This document shows, piece by piece, positions 42,350 through 51,818 of a stretch of DNA of 64,000 nt. The DNA is from Pseudoalteromonas rubra (lineage in GTDB: Bacteria > Pseudomonadota > Gammaproteobacteria > Enterobacterales > Alteromonadaceae), in NCBI RefSeq assembly GCF_005886805.2, contig NZ_CP045429.1:3566501-3630500 (forward strand). The letters run 5' to 3'. The notes below the pieces were generated by a model. It searched no databases. It was not told where the DNA came from and worked only from the letters and a program-made list of their open reading frames with translations. The position numbers and the translations under genes are program-made. Positions within the stretch are counted from its first letter, which is position 1, and the number at the start of each line of letters is the position of its first letter.

Positions 42350-43552
42350 GTGAAAACGATTACTATCAACGACTTAAAACCAGGCATGTTTGTTGTTGGT
42401 GTCACCCAGCAAGCGGGCAATGTGCGGGTCAAAAGCCAGGGCTGGGTACGCACCAAAGGTGCCATTGGTGCACTGCAAAAAGCCGGCGTGCTGGAAGTGG
42501 AAATCGACCCAGACAAAACCCTGCAAACCAAGCAGCAAAAGCAAGTGCAGTCGGATGAAAGCCCTCATGAGGCTGATGTCACTGTACATGATCCGTGGCA
42601 CAAAACCACCAGTGTCGAAGCCGAGCTGGATCTGGCCACCACTTTGTACGAAGAAGCCAAAGGGTTGCAGGAAAAAGCCTTTGCGGATGTCAAAGCGGGA
42701 AAAGCCATCGCCGTTGACGAGTTTAAACAAACCGCATCTGGATTTATTGATTCCATATTTCGTAATCAGGATGCTCTGGCCTGTATTGCCCGGATCCGCG
42801 AAAAAGACAGCTACTTACTGGAACATTCACTGAACGTATCCATTTTAATGAGTATTTTTGCCAAGCACCTTGGCCTTGAGCGTGACATCATAGAGCAGCT
42901 GGCCACCGGTGCCTTATTACATGATATTGGCAAAATTAAAATTTCCAGTCAGATCCTCAACAAACCCGGAAAACTCAGTGATGATGAGTACCGCTTAATG
43001 ATGGAGCATGCCAAATACAGTTATGAGATAGTCGGGGAGAGTGGCTTAGGTCAGATAGCGACTGAAATTGCTGGCTTTCATCATGAGCGCCTGGACGGCA
43101 GTGGCTACCCCTATGGTAAAAAGGCCGATGCGCTTTCTCAGTATGTTCGCATGGCTGCCATTGTTGACGTATACGATGCCTTAACCGCGGAGCGTGTGTA
43201 TAAGGTAGGCCTGACACCAATCCGTGCCTTTCGTATTTTAAAAGAGGGCACACCCGAGCATTATGACGCCGATCTGTTGGCGCACTTCATCAATTGTATC
43301 GGCGTATACCCAGTCGGTACCCTGGTGAAGCTCAAAAGTGAACGCATTGGCATTGTAGCTTCAAGCAACCCGCAAGAGCCGCTCAAGCCAGTTGTGAAAG
43401 TGTTTTATCATGCCAAAAACATGCTTTATACCGAAGTAAAGGACATAGACTTGGCTGATAAGCGGGTAACTGATGAACTAGAAGCGGCGATAAAACCGGA
43501 AGAGTTCAGCATTGACCTGATCCGATTCTTTCGCCATACCATGATGCCCTGA
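42350..43552 (+). CDS. HD-GYP domain phosphodiesterase with N-terminal DUF3391
   Basis: A protein of about 400 residues. The DUF3391 domain comes first (KTITINDLKPGMFVVGV, then EVEIDPDKT), followed by a helical linker and the HD-GYP domain. The metal and substrate motifs are complete: LEHSLNVSILMS, LLHDIGKIKI, MEHAKYSYEI, HHERLDGSGYPYG and VDVYDALTAERVY. HD-GYP proteins cleave cyclic di-GMP, so this one probably lowers its level and favours motility over biofilm. The start is uncertain: GTG 42350 or TTG 42344, neither with a clear ribosome site. Confidence 0.9.
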   Translation: MKTITINDLKPGMFVVGVTQQAGNVRVKSQGWVRTKGAIGALQKAGVLEVEIDPDKTLQTKQQKQVQSDESPHEADVTVHDPWHKTTSVEAELDLATTLYEEAKGLQEKAFADVKAGKAIAVDEFKQTASGFIDSIFRNQDALACIARIREKDSYLLEHSLNVSILMSIFAKHLGLERDIIEQLATGALLHDIGKIKISSQILNKPGKLSDDEYRLMMEHAKYSYEIVGESGLGQIATEIAGFHHERLDGSGYPYGKKADALSQYVRMAAIVDVYDALTAERVYKVGLTPIRAFRILKEGTPEHYDADLLAHFINCIGVYPVGTLVKLKSERIGIVASSNPQEPLKPVVKVFYHAKNMLYTEVKDIDLADKRVTDELEAAIKPEEFSIDLIRFFRHTMMP

Positions 43553-43559
43553 GTGGTAA

Positions 43560-44669
43560 CTACTCTGCCGGCCAATCCTGCATGGCCTGCAGCGTAAACT
43601 CTATACCATCAAAGTCAAACATAGCCTGCTCCGGTGTGATCTCCACCAGTTGTAGCGCGCCCATATTATCGCCTTCATATAACTCTCGGTTATTCAGCTT
43701 GATCCAGCGCTTTTCAGCGTCAGTGGCATAAATATGTGCCTGATAGCGTAACTTTGGCAAACTATTTTGTAGCTGCACAGGCAACAACTCAACTGGTGTA
43801 GCCCGTGCCGATCCTTTGGTACTGGATAACACCTCAGAAGCAATCTGTTCAGATTTCGGTGCAGTGTCTTCAACTGCCTGCTCGAATGCTTTTTTCAGTT
43901 CATCTGGCACACCAGCCAGTGCCTGAGCTTCCTGACGCTCCGCTTCTTGGCGAGCCGCGTTAGCGCGGGCTTGCTCCAGAGGCACACCAAGTACCCGGTA
44001 GCCACTCAAATCTTCTAGCGGTTGCTGTATCGGCTGCCCCTGATTGGGCGTAAACACCGCAGCACTATTGGCTTGATAAGCCTGTTGCGTCGCCGCATAC
44101 TGATTCCCGACGGGCTGCTGCACAATCTGGCCATTGGCTGAAACGGGTACCAGCTGCTGTGAATAAACCGGCTGTCCCTGCGAATCAAAACCCACCTGAA
44201 CAGACATCCACTGATAGTGGATCTGACGCTGTGCGCTATGCATCACAGGGTTAACAGCGCTATTAACCGGTTGGCCAATAATTTGTCCCGGCTGCACAAC
44301 AACCGAATTACCAACCGGCACCTGAGTTACTGGCGCAGGTACTGTAGCGGGCACTGCTGTCTGAGTTTGAGTTTGAGTTGTTTGAGCCTGTGGGCTGCTT
44401 TGTGTGTTGGCTTGCGTATCAGCTGCCACAACGGTTCCATCATCATTTTTGTCTGCTGTACTCACCAGCTCTTCGCTTTGGGGTACGTTCTGAACCGCCT
44501 CTCCAACAAAATAACCGGCACTCAGCGAGCACACACTGATCAGCGCCCCACCCAAAGTAAGGCTCAAACGGCGATAAAAACGGACCTGTTGCTCATGACG
44601 TGATTGTTGATAATCCTGCTCAGAGTCGATTTGTTGAGATTGTTTTAATGCATTGATTAGGTACGACAT
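43560..44669 (-). CDS. exeB: General secretion pathway protein GspB/ExeB
   Basis: A 369-residue protein with a short cytoplasmic N-terminus (MSYLINALKQSQQID), one membrane segment near residues 32-52, and a long periplasmic linker rich in Gln, Thr, Val and Pro. The C-terminal domain (LPKLRYQAHIYATDAEKRWIKLNNRELYEG) is the GspB/ExeB signature. ExeA and ExeB form an inner-membrane complex that helps the type II secretion secretin assemble through the peptidoglycan. The exeA homologue lies 9 bp upstream in the same operon. The linker is longer than usual. Confidence 0.87.
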   Translation of the reverse strand: MSYLINALKQSQQIDSEQDYQQSRHEQQVRFYRRLSLTLGGALISVCSLSAGYFVGEAVQNVPQSEELVSTADKNDDGTVVAADTQANTQSSPQAQTTQTQTQTAVPATVPAPVTQVPVGNSVVVQPGQIIGQPVNSAVNPVMHSAQRQIHYQWMSVQVGFDSQGQPVYSQQLVPVSANGQIVQQPVGNQYAATQQAYQANSAAVFTPNQGQPIQQPLEDLSGYRVLGVPLEQARANAARQEAERQEAQALAGVPDELKKAFEQAVEDTAPKSEQIASEVLSSTKGSARATPVELLPVQLQNSLPKLRYQAHIYATDAEKRWIKLNNRELYEGDNMGALQLVEITPEQAMFDFDGIEFTLQAMQDWPAE

Positions 44670-44678
44670 ATCACACCA

Positions 44679-45593
44679 CTAAAAAATATAAGAAAGACCG
44701 ATGCCACAAATAAACATGGCAGCTACCCAACCAGACACCAGCACCGGCATATTCACCGACTTCTTACTGGACTGTGGCACCAGATCCAACGGCAGGGCCT
44801 CTTTGGCAGCCTGCACTGCAATCGCTTTGGTGACCAGTTGCTGTTGTGCGGAATACGCGCCCAGCAAACAGCGGTCTGCCAGTAAGTTAATTAGCCTTGG
44901 GATCCCGGCAGTAACCTGATGCATGTAAGCAATGGCCTGAGGCTCAAACAGGCTGGTCTGACAGCCAGCCTTATTAAGGCGATGCTTCACGTAAGCAAAG
45001 ACCTGAGATTCCGTCAGCGGCAATAAGTGATAGCGTGCCGTAATCCGTTGTGCCAGCTGGCGCAATTCATTACGCTTTAGCAGCTGCTGTAATTCCGGCT
45101 GGCCCACCAGCACAATCTGCAACAGTTTTTTATGGTCGGTCTCCAGATTAGTAAGTAATCGCAACTGCTCCAGCACCTCAGCGGCCAGGTGTTGCGCTTC
45201 ATCAATGATCAGCATGGTGTGACCACCCTGATGATGGTTATCCAGCAACCGCGCCTTAATCACATCGGTGAGAGATTTGAGGGTGGCATTATCCGCATCA
45301 TAGTCAATATTCAGCTCGTCACAGATGCTTGCCAGCAATTCCATTTCCGACAACGCCGGGTTCAGAATAAATGCCACCTGCGTGGAATCAGGCAATTGCG
45401 CCAGCATGCTGCGGGTTACGGTTGTTTTACCTGTGCCAACTTCACCGGTCAGCAACACAAAGCCTCCGGCATCACCCAGGCCATAAGTCAGATGAGCAAG
45501 CGCTTCCTTATGGCGTTCGCTTAAGAACAAAAACTCCGGGTTTGGTGCTATCGAAAACGGTTTTTCGGTCAGACCAAAATAACGTAAATACAC
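44679..45593 (-). CDS. exeA: ExeA/GspA-type AAA ATPase
   Basis: A 304-residue ATPase with Walker A GEVGTGKT, Walker B MLIIDEAQ, the opening YLRYFGLTEKPFSIAPNPEFLFLS of the ExeA/MshM family and a single C-terminal membrane segment (VLVSGWVAAMFICGIGLSYIF). The GTG at 45593 is preferred because the family text starts there and GAGACGAG precedes it; a longer frame reaches 45647. It is shorter than ExeA of Aeromonas, lacking the periplasmic peptidoglycan-binding part. It pairs with the following GspB gene for type II secretin assembly. Divergent from cca. Confidence 0.87.
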   Translation of the reverse strand: MYLRYFGLTEKPFSIAPNPEFLFLSERHKEALAHLTYGLGDAGGFVLLTGEVGTGKTTVTRSMLAQLPDSTQVAFILNPALSEMELLASICDELNIDYDADNATLKSLTDVIKARLLDNHHQGGHTMLIIDEAQHLAAEVLEQLRLLTNLETDHKKLLQIVLVGQPELQQLLKRNELRQLAQRITARYHLLPLTESQVFAYVKHRLNKAGCQTSLFEPQAIAYMHQVTAGIPRLINLLADRCLLGAYSAQQQLVTKAIAVQAAKEALPLDLVPQSSKKSVNMPVLVSGWVAAMFICGIGLSYIF

Positions 45594-45685
45594 GGCTCGT
45601 CTCTTTCTTGTTAGAATGGGGCCTATAATGGCAAAAAAACAGCACAAGTGAAAACCTTGTTTGTATTTTCAATACGGAATTTACC

Positions 45686-46789
45686 ATGAAAATTTACCTG
45701 GTCGGCGGCGCAGTACGTGATGAACTCCTTGGACGCCCTATTCTGGAACGCGATTACGTGGTCGTTGGCAGCACACCTGAGCAAATGGAAGCACTTGGTT
45801 ATCAGCAGGTTGGCAAAGACTTCCCGGTATTTTTACACCCAGAAAGTAAAGATGAACATGCACTCGCCCGGACTGAGCGCAAGCAAGGTCAGGGCTATAC
45901 CGGGTTTATCTGTGATTTCGCGCCCAGCATCACACTGGAAGAAGATTTAATGCGTCGCGACCTCACTGTCAATGCCATTGCCCGAGATCAAGATGGCAGT
46001 CTGATTGACCCGTATCACGGCCAACAAGATCTCGATGCGCGGGTACTGCGCCATGTCAGTAATGCGTTTGGAGAGGATCCGTTGCGGGTCTTACGGGTTG
46101 CCCGCTTCGCCGCCCGTTACCATCATCTAGGTTTTACCATTGCCCCTGAAACACAGGCGCTGATGCAGCATATGGTGGATAATGGCGAATTGGCAACACT
46201 CACCAAAGAGCGAGTGTGGCAGGAAATTGAAAAATCACTCAAAGACGGTGCCATCGAAGTTTTTTCTGAGGTATTGGCCAGCCTGAGTGCACTTCCTTTG
46301 GTAATGCCATGGCTGAATGATTGGACAGGTGCCGACAGTCAATGCCTCAAAGCCCACATTGCTCAGCTTAATCCACAAGATAATGACTTCCTGCTGATGA
46401 GTTTTGCCTTATGGCAATGTCAGGCGCAACTGGACGGTTACAATCTGGAGCAGGACTTTAAAATCCCTAAAGCCTATTGTGAGGCTCTGCGCGACCTGCA
46501 GGCAGTATTACCTGTATTACAAGGCGCCCAGTGGCAGCCGCAGACCATTATGCAAATTTTCAGCTTACTGGACGCATCACGCCGCCCACAGCGACTAACT
46601 TTGCTCTGTAAAATTGCCAAAGCACTTAGTACTGAGCTGGCCAATCGTTGCGATATGCTAGCGCACGCCCTTTCGCTTGCTGCAAATGTAAAAGCACAAG
46701 ATGTCATTGCACTAGGCTTTAAGGGGCCACAAATCAAAACCGAAATGGACAAGTTAAAATTACAGGCCATACAAGTTTTGTTTGACTGA
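45686..46789 (+). CDS. cca: CCA tRNA nucleotidyltransferase, class II
   Basis: A 367-residue enzyme that adds or repairs the 3' CCA end of tRNA. The class II head is intact: [10 protein letters not shown], the catalytic DYVVVG pair, ARTERK, the [16 protein letters not shown] stretch, and the RRxxR-like nucleotide-selection region [17 protein letters not shown]. coli Cca has about 412 residues with an HD phosphohydrolase domain; here the HD motif is missing and the tail is helical and short, so the phosphatase activities of the larger form are not expected. Ribosome site GGAATTTACC. Confidence 0.92.
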   Translation: MKIYLVGGAVRDELLGRPILERDYVVVGSTPEQMEALGYQQVGKDFPVFLHPESKDEHALARTERKQGQGYTGFICDFAPSITLEEDLMRRDLTVNAIARDQDGSLIDPYHGQQDLDARVLRHVSNAFGEDPLRVLRVARFAARYHHLGFTIAPETQALMQHMVDNGELATLTKERVWQEIEKSLKDGAIEVFSEVLASLSALPLVMPWLNDWTGADSQCLKAHIAQLNPQDNDFLLMSFALWQCQAQLDGYNLEQDFKIPKAYCEALRDLQAVLPVLQGAQWQPQTIMQIFSLLDASRRPQRLTLLCKIAKALSTELANRCDMLAHALSLAANVKAQDVIALGFKGPQIKTEMDKLKLQAIQVLFD

Positions 46790-46832
46790 TAAAAGTAACC
46801 ACTTACCATTAAGAAAAGCCAACCTACCTCTT

Positions 46833-46869
46833 GTACAGTCATAAGCCTCAGCGATGGCGATGACTGTAC
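46833..46869. repeat. Perfect 10-bp inverted repeat downstream of cca
   Basis: GTACAGTCAT (46833-46842) and ATGACTGTAC (46860-46869) are exact reverse complements. Inside the 17-nt loop, GCC (46845-46847) can pair with GGC (46856-46858), giving a longer two-part hairpin. It lies 44 bp after the cca stop. Without a T run it may be a transcript-end hairpin or a small repetitive extragenic element. Confidence 0.6.
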
Positions 46870-47021
46870 TCCAACACCCATAACATCAGTTATCAACGCG
46901 CCTGCCCGCGCAACACCAGCACGCACAATATGCGTTTCCAAAATTGATACCTTTCTATTGCAAAAAGAACAACAACTGAATAAAATTCGGCCCCTTTAAA
47001 ATTACAGTAGTCCGATTTAAG

Positions 47022-47588
47022 ATGAAAAAAGCACTTCTGCCTCTATTTGTTTCACTCACGCTTGCAGCTTGTGGCGGCGGCTCTGATTCAGACAACAAGG
47101 TAACCGATACATCGTCAAAAACGCAAACAAACACCACTACCAGTACTGGTAATACACAGACTCCTGAAAAGTCTGACGAGTTTGCACCTATCGCTGGCGT
47201 TTACGATGCCACTTACCAAGGCGATAAGGCGATTGTTGTGATCACTGCTGCTGGTGAATATCAGGTTTTTGATGATCTGAACGACAGTGTCGGCGGCAAT
47301 AAAGCCTGTTATGCGGCACCGTCTGATTCCACCCCTAACAAAAAGTTCAACGGCCTGAGCTTCGAATATGATGAGAACCTGCGCCACTTTAAGCTTAAAA
47401 ACGCAAACCCAAGCCTGGCGTTTGAGGTAGATGAATACAAAACGCTTCAGTACATTATATATGGTGGCAACATCACTGTTGGCAGTGGCTCACTCGTAGT
47501 CGGTTCAGCCAGTGAGAAAGTCGTTATTTCTCCTCGCAAAATGACCCTGACGGAAGCAGACATCACTGCGCAAAAATGTCAGCAATGA
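47022..47588 (+). CDS. Hypothetical lipoprotein
   Basis: A 188-residue lipoprotein (lipobox LTLAAC followed by GGGSDSD) with a Thr/Ser/Asn-rich linker and a mature domain beginning APIAGVYDATYQGDKAIVVI. That text (GVYDATYQGD.A.V.I...G) suggests a small beta-sheet domain. Two cysteines (in NKACYAAP and AQKCQQ) may pair. No family is recognised. The ribosome site is weak, and a strong terminator follows, so it is transcribed alone. Confidence 0.7.
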   Translation: MKKALLPLFVSLTLAACGGGSDSDNKVTDTSSKTQTNTTTSTGNTQTPEKSDEFAPIAGVYDATYQGDKAIVVITAAGEYQVFDDLNDSVGGNKACYAAPSDSTPNKKFNGLSFEYDENLRHFKLKNANPSLAFEVDEYKTLQYIIYGGNITVGSGSLVVGSASEKVVISPRKMTLTEADITAQKCQQ

Positions 47589-47944
47589 CCTTCCCGGCTG
47601 GCACCCACAAAAGGTGCCAGCAGCCAATTTTTAGCTTAGCGGCGCGTCCCACTTAAGAATTCATGTAATGGCTAGCAGGCACCATTATCACAGTTATACA
47701 TCTCAACAACTCATCCAATTACACGCATCACATTATCAATAATGACCCTGCTATCTAGCAGCCTTCACCGTCCAAGCTCAGATAAAGACTCATAAGCAAT
47801 TGATATATATAATTTTAAAATAAAAGAGCCTAAATTCAGCCTAACATCAAGGTAACGTCATGCCTTTTATCTCAGCCTGGATACAGTGTGATTTCAGCAC
47901 ATCTGCTGTTGTAACCAAGCACGAGAACATCGAGAGGAATTCGC
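47589..47944. other. Intergenic region with a terminator and no gene
   Basis: These 356 bp hold the terminator at 47597-47632 and, further on, an AT-rich stretch (about 47795-47830) likely to contain the promoter of the esterase/propeller operon. I see no small gene or regulatory RNA that I can support. Confidence 0.4.
47597..47632 (+). terminator. Rho-independent terminator after the lipoprotein gene
   Basis: GCTGGCACC (47597-47605) and GGTGCCAGC (47613-47621) form a perfect 9-bp stem with a 7-nt loop, followed after a few bases by TTTTT. Confidence 0.82.
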
Positions 47945-48790
47945 ATGATAAAACGCGCCCTGACACTATCACTGTTACTGCTGTCTTTTAACCTGCTGGC
48001 CAGTATGAAAACGGTGCCCTATGAAATACCGCGAACTCAGGTTGTGCCGCTGACTCAAACTGATACGAACCACCAATATCAACTCATCATCCAGCTTCCG
48101 GAAAATTACACAGCGGAAAAACACCATCCCGTACTGTATTACACCGATGCCGCCTGGCATATTGAAATGCTGGCATCTGCCGCCTACTTTCTAATGGAAG
48201 ACGCCATTCTGGTCGGGATTTCCTGGCAAACCAATATACCAGCTCCTCTGATGAAAGAAGAGGGAGCCCATGTCAGCCGCTTTAGAGATTACTCTTTTGC
48301 ACCGTCGAGCAACCCCGAGAATCAGGCAAAATACCAGTTTGGCGGGGCCAACGCACACATCGACTTTATCCGCAGTCAGGTCAAGCCCTATATTGAACAA
48401 CACTATCGCGTTAAACCCGACAGCGACAGTTACTTTGGATACTCTATGGGTGGGCTGTTTGGCGCTTACACACTCCTGACACAGCCCGATACCTTTGACA
48501 ATTATCTGCTGGGCAGCCCTTCAGTATGGCGGCTGGCGCAACTCATCAAAACCCGCAATAAAGCCTTGAGCAAAGCGAAAGCCAATGTTTATCTGTCCCA
48601 TGGCACGGAAGAAGCCAAGCTGAGCCCGCACATAAATGACTTTTATCAATTTTTAAATCAGCAGAATAACCCTTCTATGCATGTGGAACTGGCCGTCATA
48701 GATGGTACGCACCAAACTGCCGCGCCATTGACCGGTGTCCGTGCCGTCAAATGGCTATCAGAACGCGCTTCAGAAGGGGTATCGCTATGA
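47945..48790 (+). CDS. Exported alpha/beta-hydrolase, esterase D/IroE-like
   Basis: A 281-residue protein with a signal peptide (about residues 1-20, ending LLAS). The alpha/beta-hydrolase fold is of the putative esterase type seen in IroE and Fes relatives: HHPVLYYTDA near the start, the nucleophile in YFGYSMGGLFGAY, LGSPSVWR and a C-terminal histidine in DGTHQTAAP. Such enzymes cleave esters, including siderophore esters, but no iron-uptake gene is nearby. The stop overlaps the start of the next gene (ATGA), so the two are coupled. Ribosome site GAGAGGA. Confidence 0.82.
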   Translation: MIKRALTLSLLLLSFNLLASMKTVPYEIPRTQVVPLTQTDTNHQYQLIIQLPENYTAEKHHPVLYYTDAAWHIEMLASAAYFLMEDAILVGISWQTNIPAPLMKEEGAHVSRFRDYSFAPSSNPENQAKYQFGGANAHIDFIRSQVKPYIEQHYRVKPDSDSYFGYSMGGLFGAYTLLTQPDTFDNYLLGSPSVWRLAQLIKTRNKALSKAKANVYLSHGTEEAKLSPHINDFYQFLNQQNNPSMHVELAVIDGTHQTAAPLTGVRAVKWLSERASEGVSL

Positions 48791-49674
48791 AATCCAACGC
48801 ATTAATAATCGCCATGGCCTGTATAACGTTTGCAAGCGGACAATCTCACGCAGAAGCGGAATTCGCCTCCACCAAGGGGCCTCTGATGGGCCAGACACCA
48901 CCCGGTATGATTGCCGAACCCTTTGCGCCGGGCCTGATCTCCAAAGGTGACTGGGAACTTGAAGGCGTGTTTGCACCTGGCATGCAGGAGTTTTATTTTA
49001 CCCTTGACCGGGGCGTCTATGCGGGTCCTGAAAAAACGGGCTTTCGTCCAACCGTGATTGGCTTCAGACAACAAAACAATCAGTGGGTCAAGTTCACCGA
49101 GTTTTTACGCACCGGCGAAGTCAGCTTCTCACCCGATGGTCAGCGCATGCATATGGCAGAAGACTACCGGGATCGTCAGGGCAACGGCTGGTCAGAGCCC
49201 CGGAGTTTGGGCCCGATGTTTGACCGCGAAGACTGGGGCATTATGCGCTTGTCCGCTTCCAGCAAAGGCACTTATGTCTTTGATGATTATAAAAGCAAGG
49301 TAGTACGCATTTCTGAGCTAGTGAAGGGTCAGCGACAAGCACCACGGGTCATGAGCAAAGTGGTCAATTCGGGTGAAATGACCGCCCACCCTTTTATTGC
49401 ACCCGATGAAAGCTATCTGATCTGGGACAGCAAACGCAAAGACGGTTTTGGTGATTCCGACCTCTATATCAGCTTTAAACAAAAAAACGGCAGCTGGGGG
49501 CCCGCAATCAACATGGGCCCTGCCGTCAACTCAGATAAATGGGATGCCTATGCCACGGTCACACCCGATGGTAAGTATCTGTTATTTAACCGCGGTGTTA
49601 GTGACGACAACAAGAATGTTGATATCTATTGGGTGGATGCCAGCATCATTGACACCCTCAGAGCACGACAGTAA
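48787..49674 (+). CDS. Exported PD40/WD40-like beta-propeller protein
   Basis: A 295-residue protein with a signal peptide (ending SHAEA) and a propeller made of PD40-type blades: EVSFSPDGQRMHMAEDYRDR, HPFIAPDESYLIWDSKR and ATVTPDGKYLLFNRG, each with the SPDG/TPDG-like turn. Such propellers are common as periplasmic partners of hydrolases or in TolB. ATG 48787 overlaps the stop of the esterase gene; an in-frame start 36 bp earlier lies inside that gene. Joint expression suggests that the propeller and esterase act on the same compound, but which one is unknown. Confidence 0.82.
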   Translation: MKSNALIIAMACITFASGQSHAEAEFASTKGPLMGQTPPGMIAEPFAPGLISKGDWELEGVFAPGMQEFYFTLDRGVYAGPEKTGFRPTVIGFRQQNNQWVKFTEFLRTGEVSFSPDGQRMHMAEDYRDRQGNGWSEPRSLGPMFDREDWGIMRLSASSKGTYVFDDYKSKVVRISELVKGQRQAPRVMSKVVNSGEMTAHPFIAPDESYLIWDSKRKDGFGDSDLYISFKQKNGSWGPAINMGPAVNSDKWDAYATVTPDGKYLLFNRGVSDDNKNVDIYWVDASIIDTLRARQ

Positions 49675-49692
49675 ATAGCACATGCGCCGTTA

Positions 49693-50625
49693 TCACCGTA
49701 TCAAACCCAGTGACATGCGTGATAACGCGCCTTTTGTCAGGCTCAGCAACAGATAAGCACTCCAGTGCAATGGCTTGGCACGTGCTACCGGGTTGGCCAG
49801 CAAGCGTAGTGCATGGCCATACAAACGATGCCTGATATTACGCTTGGCCAAATCACAGATATGCGTGGCAACGTATTTATGCGCCATGGCTATGTGCGTG
49901 ACCTCGCCATTTTTAACGGCTGTCAGCAAGCGCTCTGCAAAAGGACACAGCTGCGTTGGCGGCGCTTTATCGCAGGCACTGCCTGGCGCTCCGAGAAAAT
50001 AAAAACTCTCAATGGCCGGAGAATACGCAATGCGCGATTTCAAGGCAGCCTGAACATAAAAGCTCTGATCTTCACCCATCCATTCTCCTACCGGGAAGCC
50101 GCCCAATTGATTGAAGGCCCCCTTCTCAACCACCAGACTCGACATAGTAAAAGGCAAGTCGCCATTGGCCGCTACCTCAAAATAATTGTCCATCTCATAC
50201 CCTTCTGGCGTCCAGTCGGTCAGAGCGATTTTGGCGTCGATGTACTCGCCATTATCGAGCACCTTCTGATAGCGAGAGGCGAACAGTCCGGCCGCAGGAA
50301 AACGTTGGATCAATTCTGCCATGCGTGCCAGAAAGAACGGACTCCAGGTATCGTCGGCATCAAGAAACGCCACATAATCTGAAGAGGCAACTTTAACGCC
50401 GTTATTGCGTGCAACAGAGACACCCTGATTAGCCTGACGTACCAACCGTAGGTTTGGCAGACCCAGATCAATCACTTTTTGCGGGCTGTCATCGGTAGAG
50501 CCATCGTCCACCACTATGATTTCCGCAGCCTGATAATGCTGTGCATGAACACTTTGCAGTGCCCGGACAATGCACTCGCTCTTATTGTACAGTGGAATAA
50601 CGACTGTGAATTGAATAGTGTTCAT
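49693..50625 (-). CDS. Family 2 glycosyltransferase
   Basis: A 310-residue GT2 (GT-A fold) enzyme. The N-terminus FTVVIPLYNKSECIVRALQS, the VDDGSTDDSP motif and the metal-binding DADD (VAFLDADDTWSP) are all present. The C-terminal part is helical and probably membrane associated. The start at 50625 has GGAGCG before it and lies inside the upstream pyruvyl-transferase gene, giving a 44-bp overlap and likely coupled translation. It should add one sugar to the lipid-linked repeat unit of the exopolysaccharide on the cytoplasmic side. Confidence 0.9.
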   Translation of the reverse strand: MNTIQFTVVIPLYNKSECIVRALQSVHAQHYQAAEIIVVDDGSTDDSPQKVIDLGLPNLRLVRQANQGVSVARNNGVKVASSDYVAFLDADDTWSPFFLARMAELIQRFPAAGLFASRYQKVLDNGEYIDAKIALTDWTPEGYEMDNYFEVAANGDLPFTMSSLVVEKGAFNQLGGFPVGEWMGEDQSFYVQAALKSRIAYSPAIESFYFLGAPGSACDKAPPTQLCPFAERLLTAVKNGEVTHIAMAHKYVATHICDLAKRNIRHRLYGHALRLLANPVARAKPLHWSAYLLLSLTKGALSRMSLGLIR

Positions 50626-51721
50626 AGTTTTCGCTCCAGTTAGAAAGAGATAAAGTGATAGCCTGGTTAAGGGCCAGACTGGGGGCATCGAAGCCGCGCT
50701 CCAGGCCGCGATACATCACCCGAAATAAGGTATCCGGACTAAATTCATTGGCGTCAAATGCATACTGCGCCGGCAAGCCAATTTGTTCACACCACTGTGT
50801 GCATTTGGCGTGATATTGCAGACTGATAAACGGGGTTTGTGTCATGTAAGCGTATATCTGCGCATGCAGTCGCATACCAATCATCACCCGGAACATCGCC
50901 ATACACTGTAAAATACTGGCAGGGTTCGGCACATAGCTGACCCGCTTCACATTCACATAATCTGGCAGACGAGCGACTATTTTATCGTGAATGGCTCTGT
51001 CGCTGCCTTTTGTTTGATCATTCAAATCAACCAGATAAATGTCTTCGTTAGTAAAACTCCATACAGTCGTGATCAGGTCAACCGCTTTCGCAATACGACG
51101 CAACTCGTTGTGCTCATTCACATTGCCAAACGCATCGATAGATTGTGGGCAAAAATTAAATGCAATCCCCTGGCGCTTAACCGGATTCAATTTGCCTTGC
51201 AGGTGATGCAGTAAAGAAGGCGCAAGATCAAATGTATGCTTCAGGTTCGCATGAGGCGCCAGCGCCTCGGCAATGTCATAGCTTTGTTTGTCACGTAAGG
51301 TAACCAGTCCACATTCGTACAGGAACTTTTTACATTGGTTTTCATCATCCAGGGTCTTGAATGGCTCAATGCCAACGCCCAGTGCCATGGACTGCTTACG
51401 ACCACTCAGTGCCATCATATGACGCTTAAGTGCAATGTCACGGCTACTATGTAGCACAGAGCCACCACCAAAAATAACGTGCTGTGCCCCATACGCATGA
51501 CGGTAGTGCCATAACCGCTGGTGACCACGAAACAGCAGTGGCTGCTGTCCAACACAGCCAATCTGATTCACCAGTGCGTCATCGTCAGGCGCGCTGACAG
51601 TGACCTGTTCACTGCCCAGAAAATGCCGGGCTCCCATTGCTGATGCCAGCATAAGCGCATCGTCACCGCTGTTGCGCATGCCGTAGTAGCCGACAATATA
51701 TGCTTTGTTTTTTGCTGCCAT
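50582..51721 (-). CDS. Polysaccharide pyruvyl transferase family protein
   Basis: A 379-residue enzyme of the CsaB/WcaK type. Family text: YYGMRNSGDDALMLASAM at the N-terminus, HVIFGGGSVLHSS, MALGVGIEPF, the VTLRDKQSYDIAE segment and VMIGMRLHAQIYAYM with PFISLQYHAKC. These enzymes transfer pyruvate from phosphoenolpyruvate to a sugar as a ketal, giving the polymer negative charge. It heads a two-gene unit with the GT2 gene and has its own sigma-54-type promoter sequence at 51756-51771. Ribosome site CGAGG. Confidence 0.9.
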   Translation of the reverse strand: MAAKNKAYIVGYYGMRNSGDDALMLASAMGARHFLGSEQVTVSAPDDDALVNQIGCVGQQPLLFRGHQRLWHYRHAYGAQHVIFGGGSVLHSSRDIALKRHMMALSGRKQSMALGVGIEPFKTLDDENQCKKFLYECGLVTLRDKQSYDIAEALAPHANLKHTFDLAPSLLHHLQGKLNPVKRQGIAFNFCPQSIDAFGNVNEHNELRRIAKAVDLITTVWSFTNEDIYLVDLNDQTKGSDRAIHDKIVARLPDYVNVKRVSYVPNPASILQCMAMFRVMIGMRLHAQIYAYMTQTPFISLQYHAKCTQWCEQIGLPAQYAFDANEFSPDTLFRVMYRGLERGFDAPSLALNQAITLSLSNWSENYEHYSIHSRYSTVQ

Positions 51722-51755
51722 TGTGATGCCTCGTTAAGTTAATATACTTAGGTAT

Positions 51756-51771
51756 TGCAGCTCTCGTGCCA
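51756..51771 (-). promoter_or_regulatory. Sigma-54 (-24/-12) promoter candidate for the pyruvyl transferase operon
   Basis: On the minus strand the sequence is TGGCACGAGAGCTGCA. It matches the sigma-54 consensus TGGCACGN4TTGCW at every fixed position except one (C for T in the -12 box), with correct spacing. It lies 35 bp before the start codon. This is the best of six such sites in the locus. Confidence 0.82.
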
Positions 51772-51818
51772 GGATTTAAGTTATTATTTTTAAATGATTT
51801 ATTGAAATATTAAGCAGA

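Noticed and set aside
46957..46972. TTGCAAA near the lipoprotein gene at 47022, and another near 2918
   Set aside because: Only the first seven bases match; the GCRAT part is missing and there is no -24/-12 sequence downstream. They are background for the motif claim.
49690..49727. GTTATCAC/GTGATAAC inverted repeat at the end of the GT2 gene
   Set aside because: Most of it is coding sequence of the GT2 C-terminus and it has a 22-bp spacer with no T run; not convincing as a terminator.
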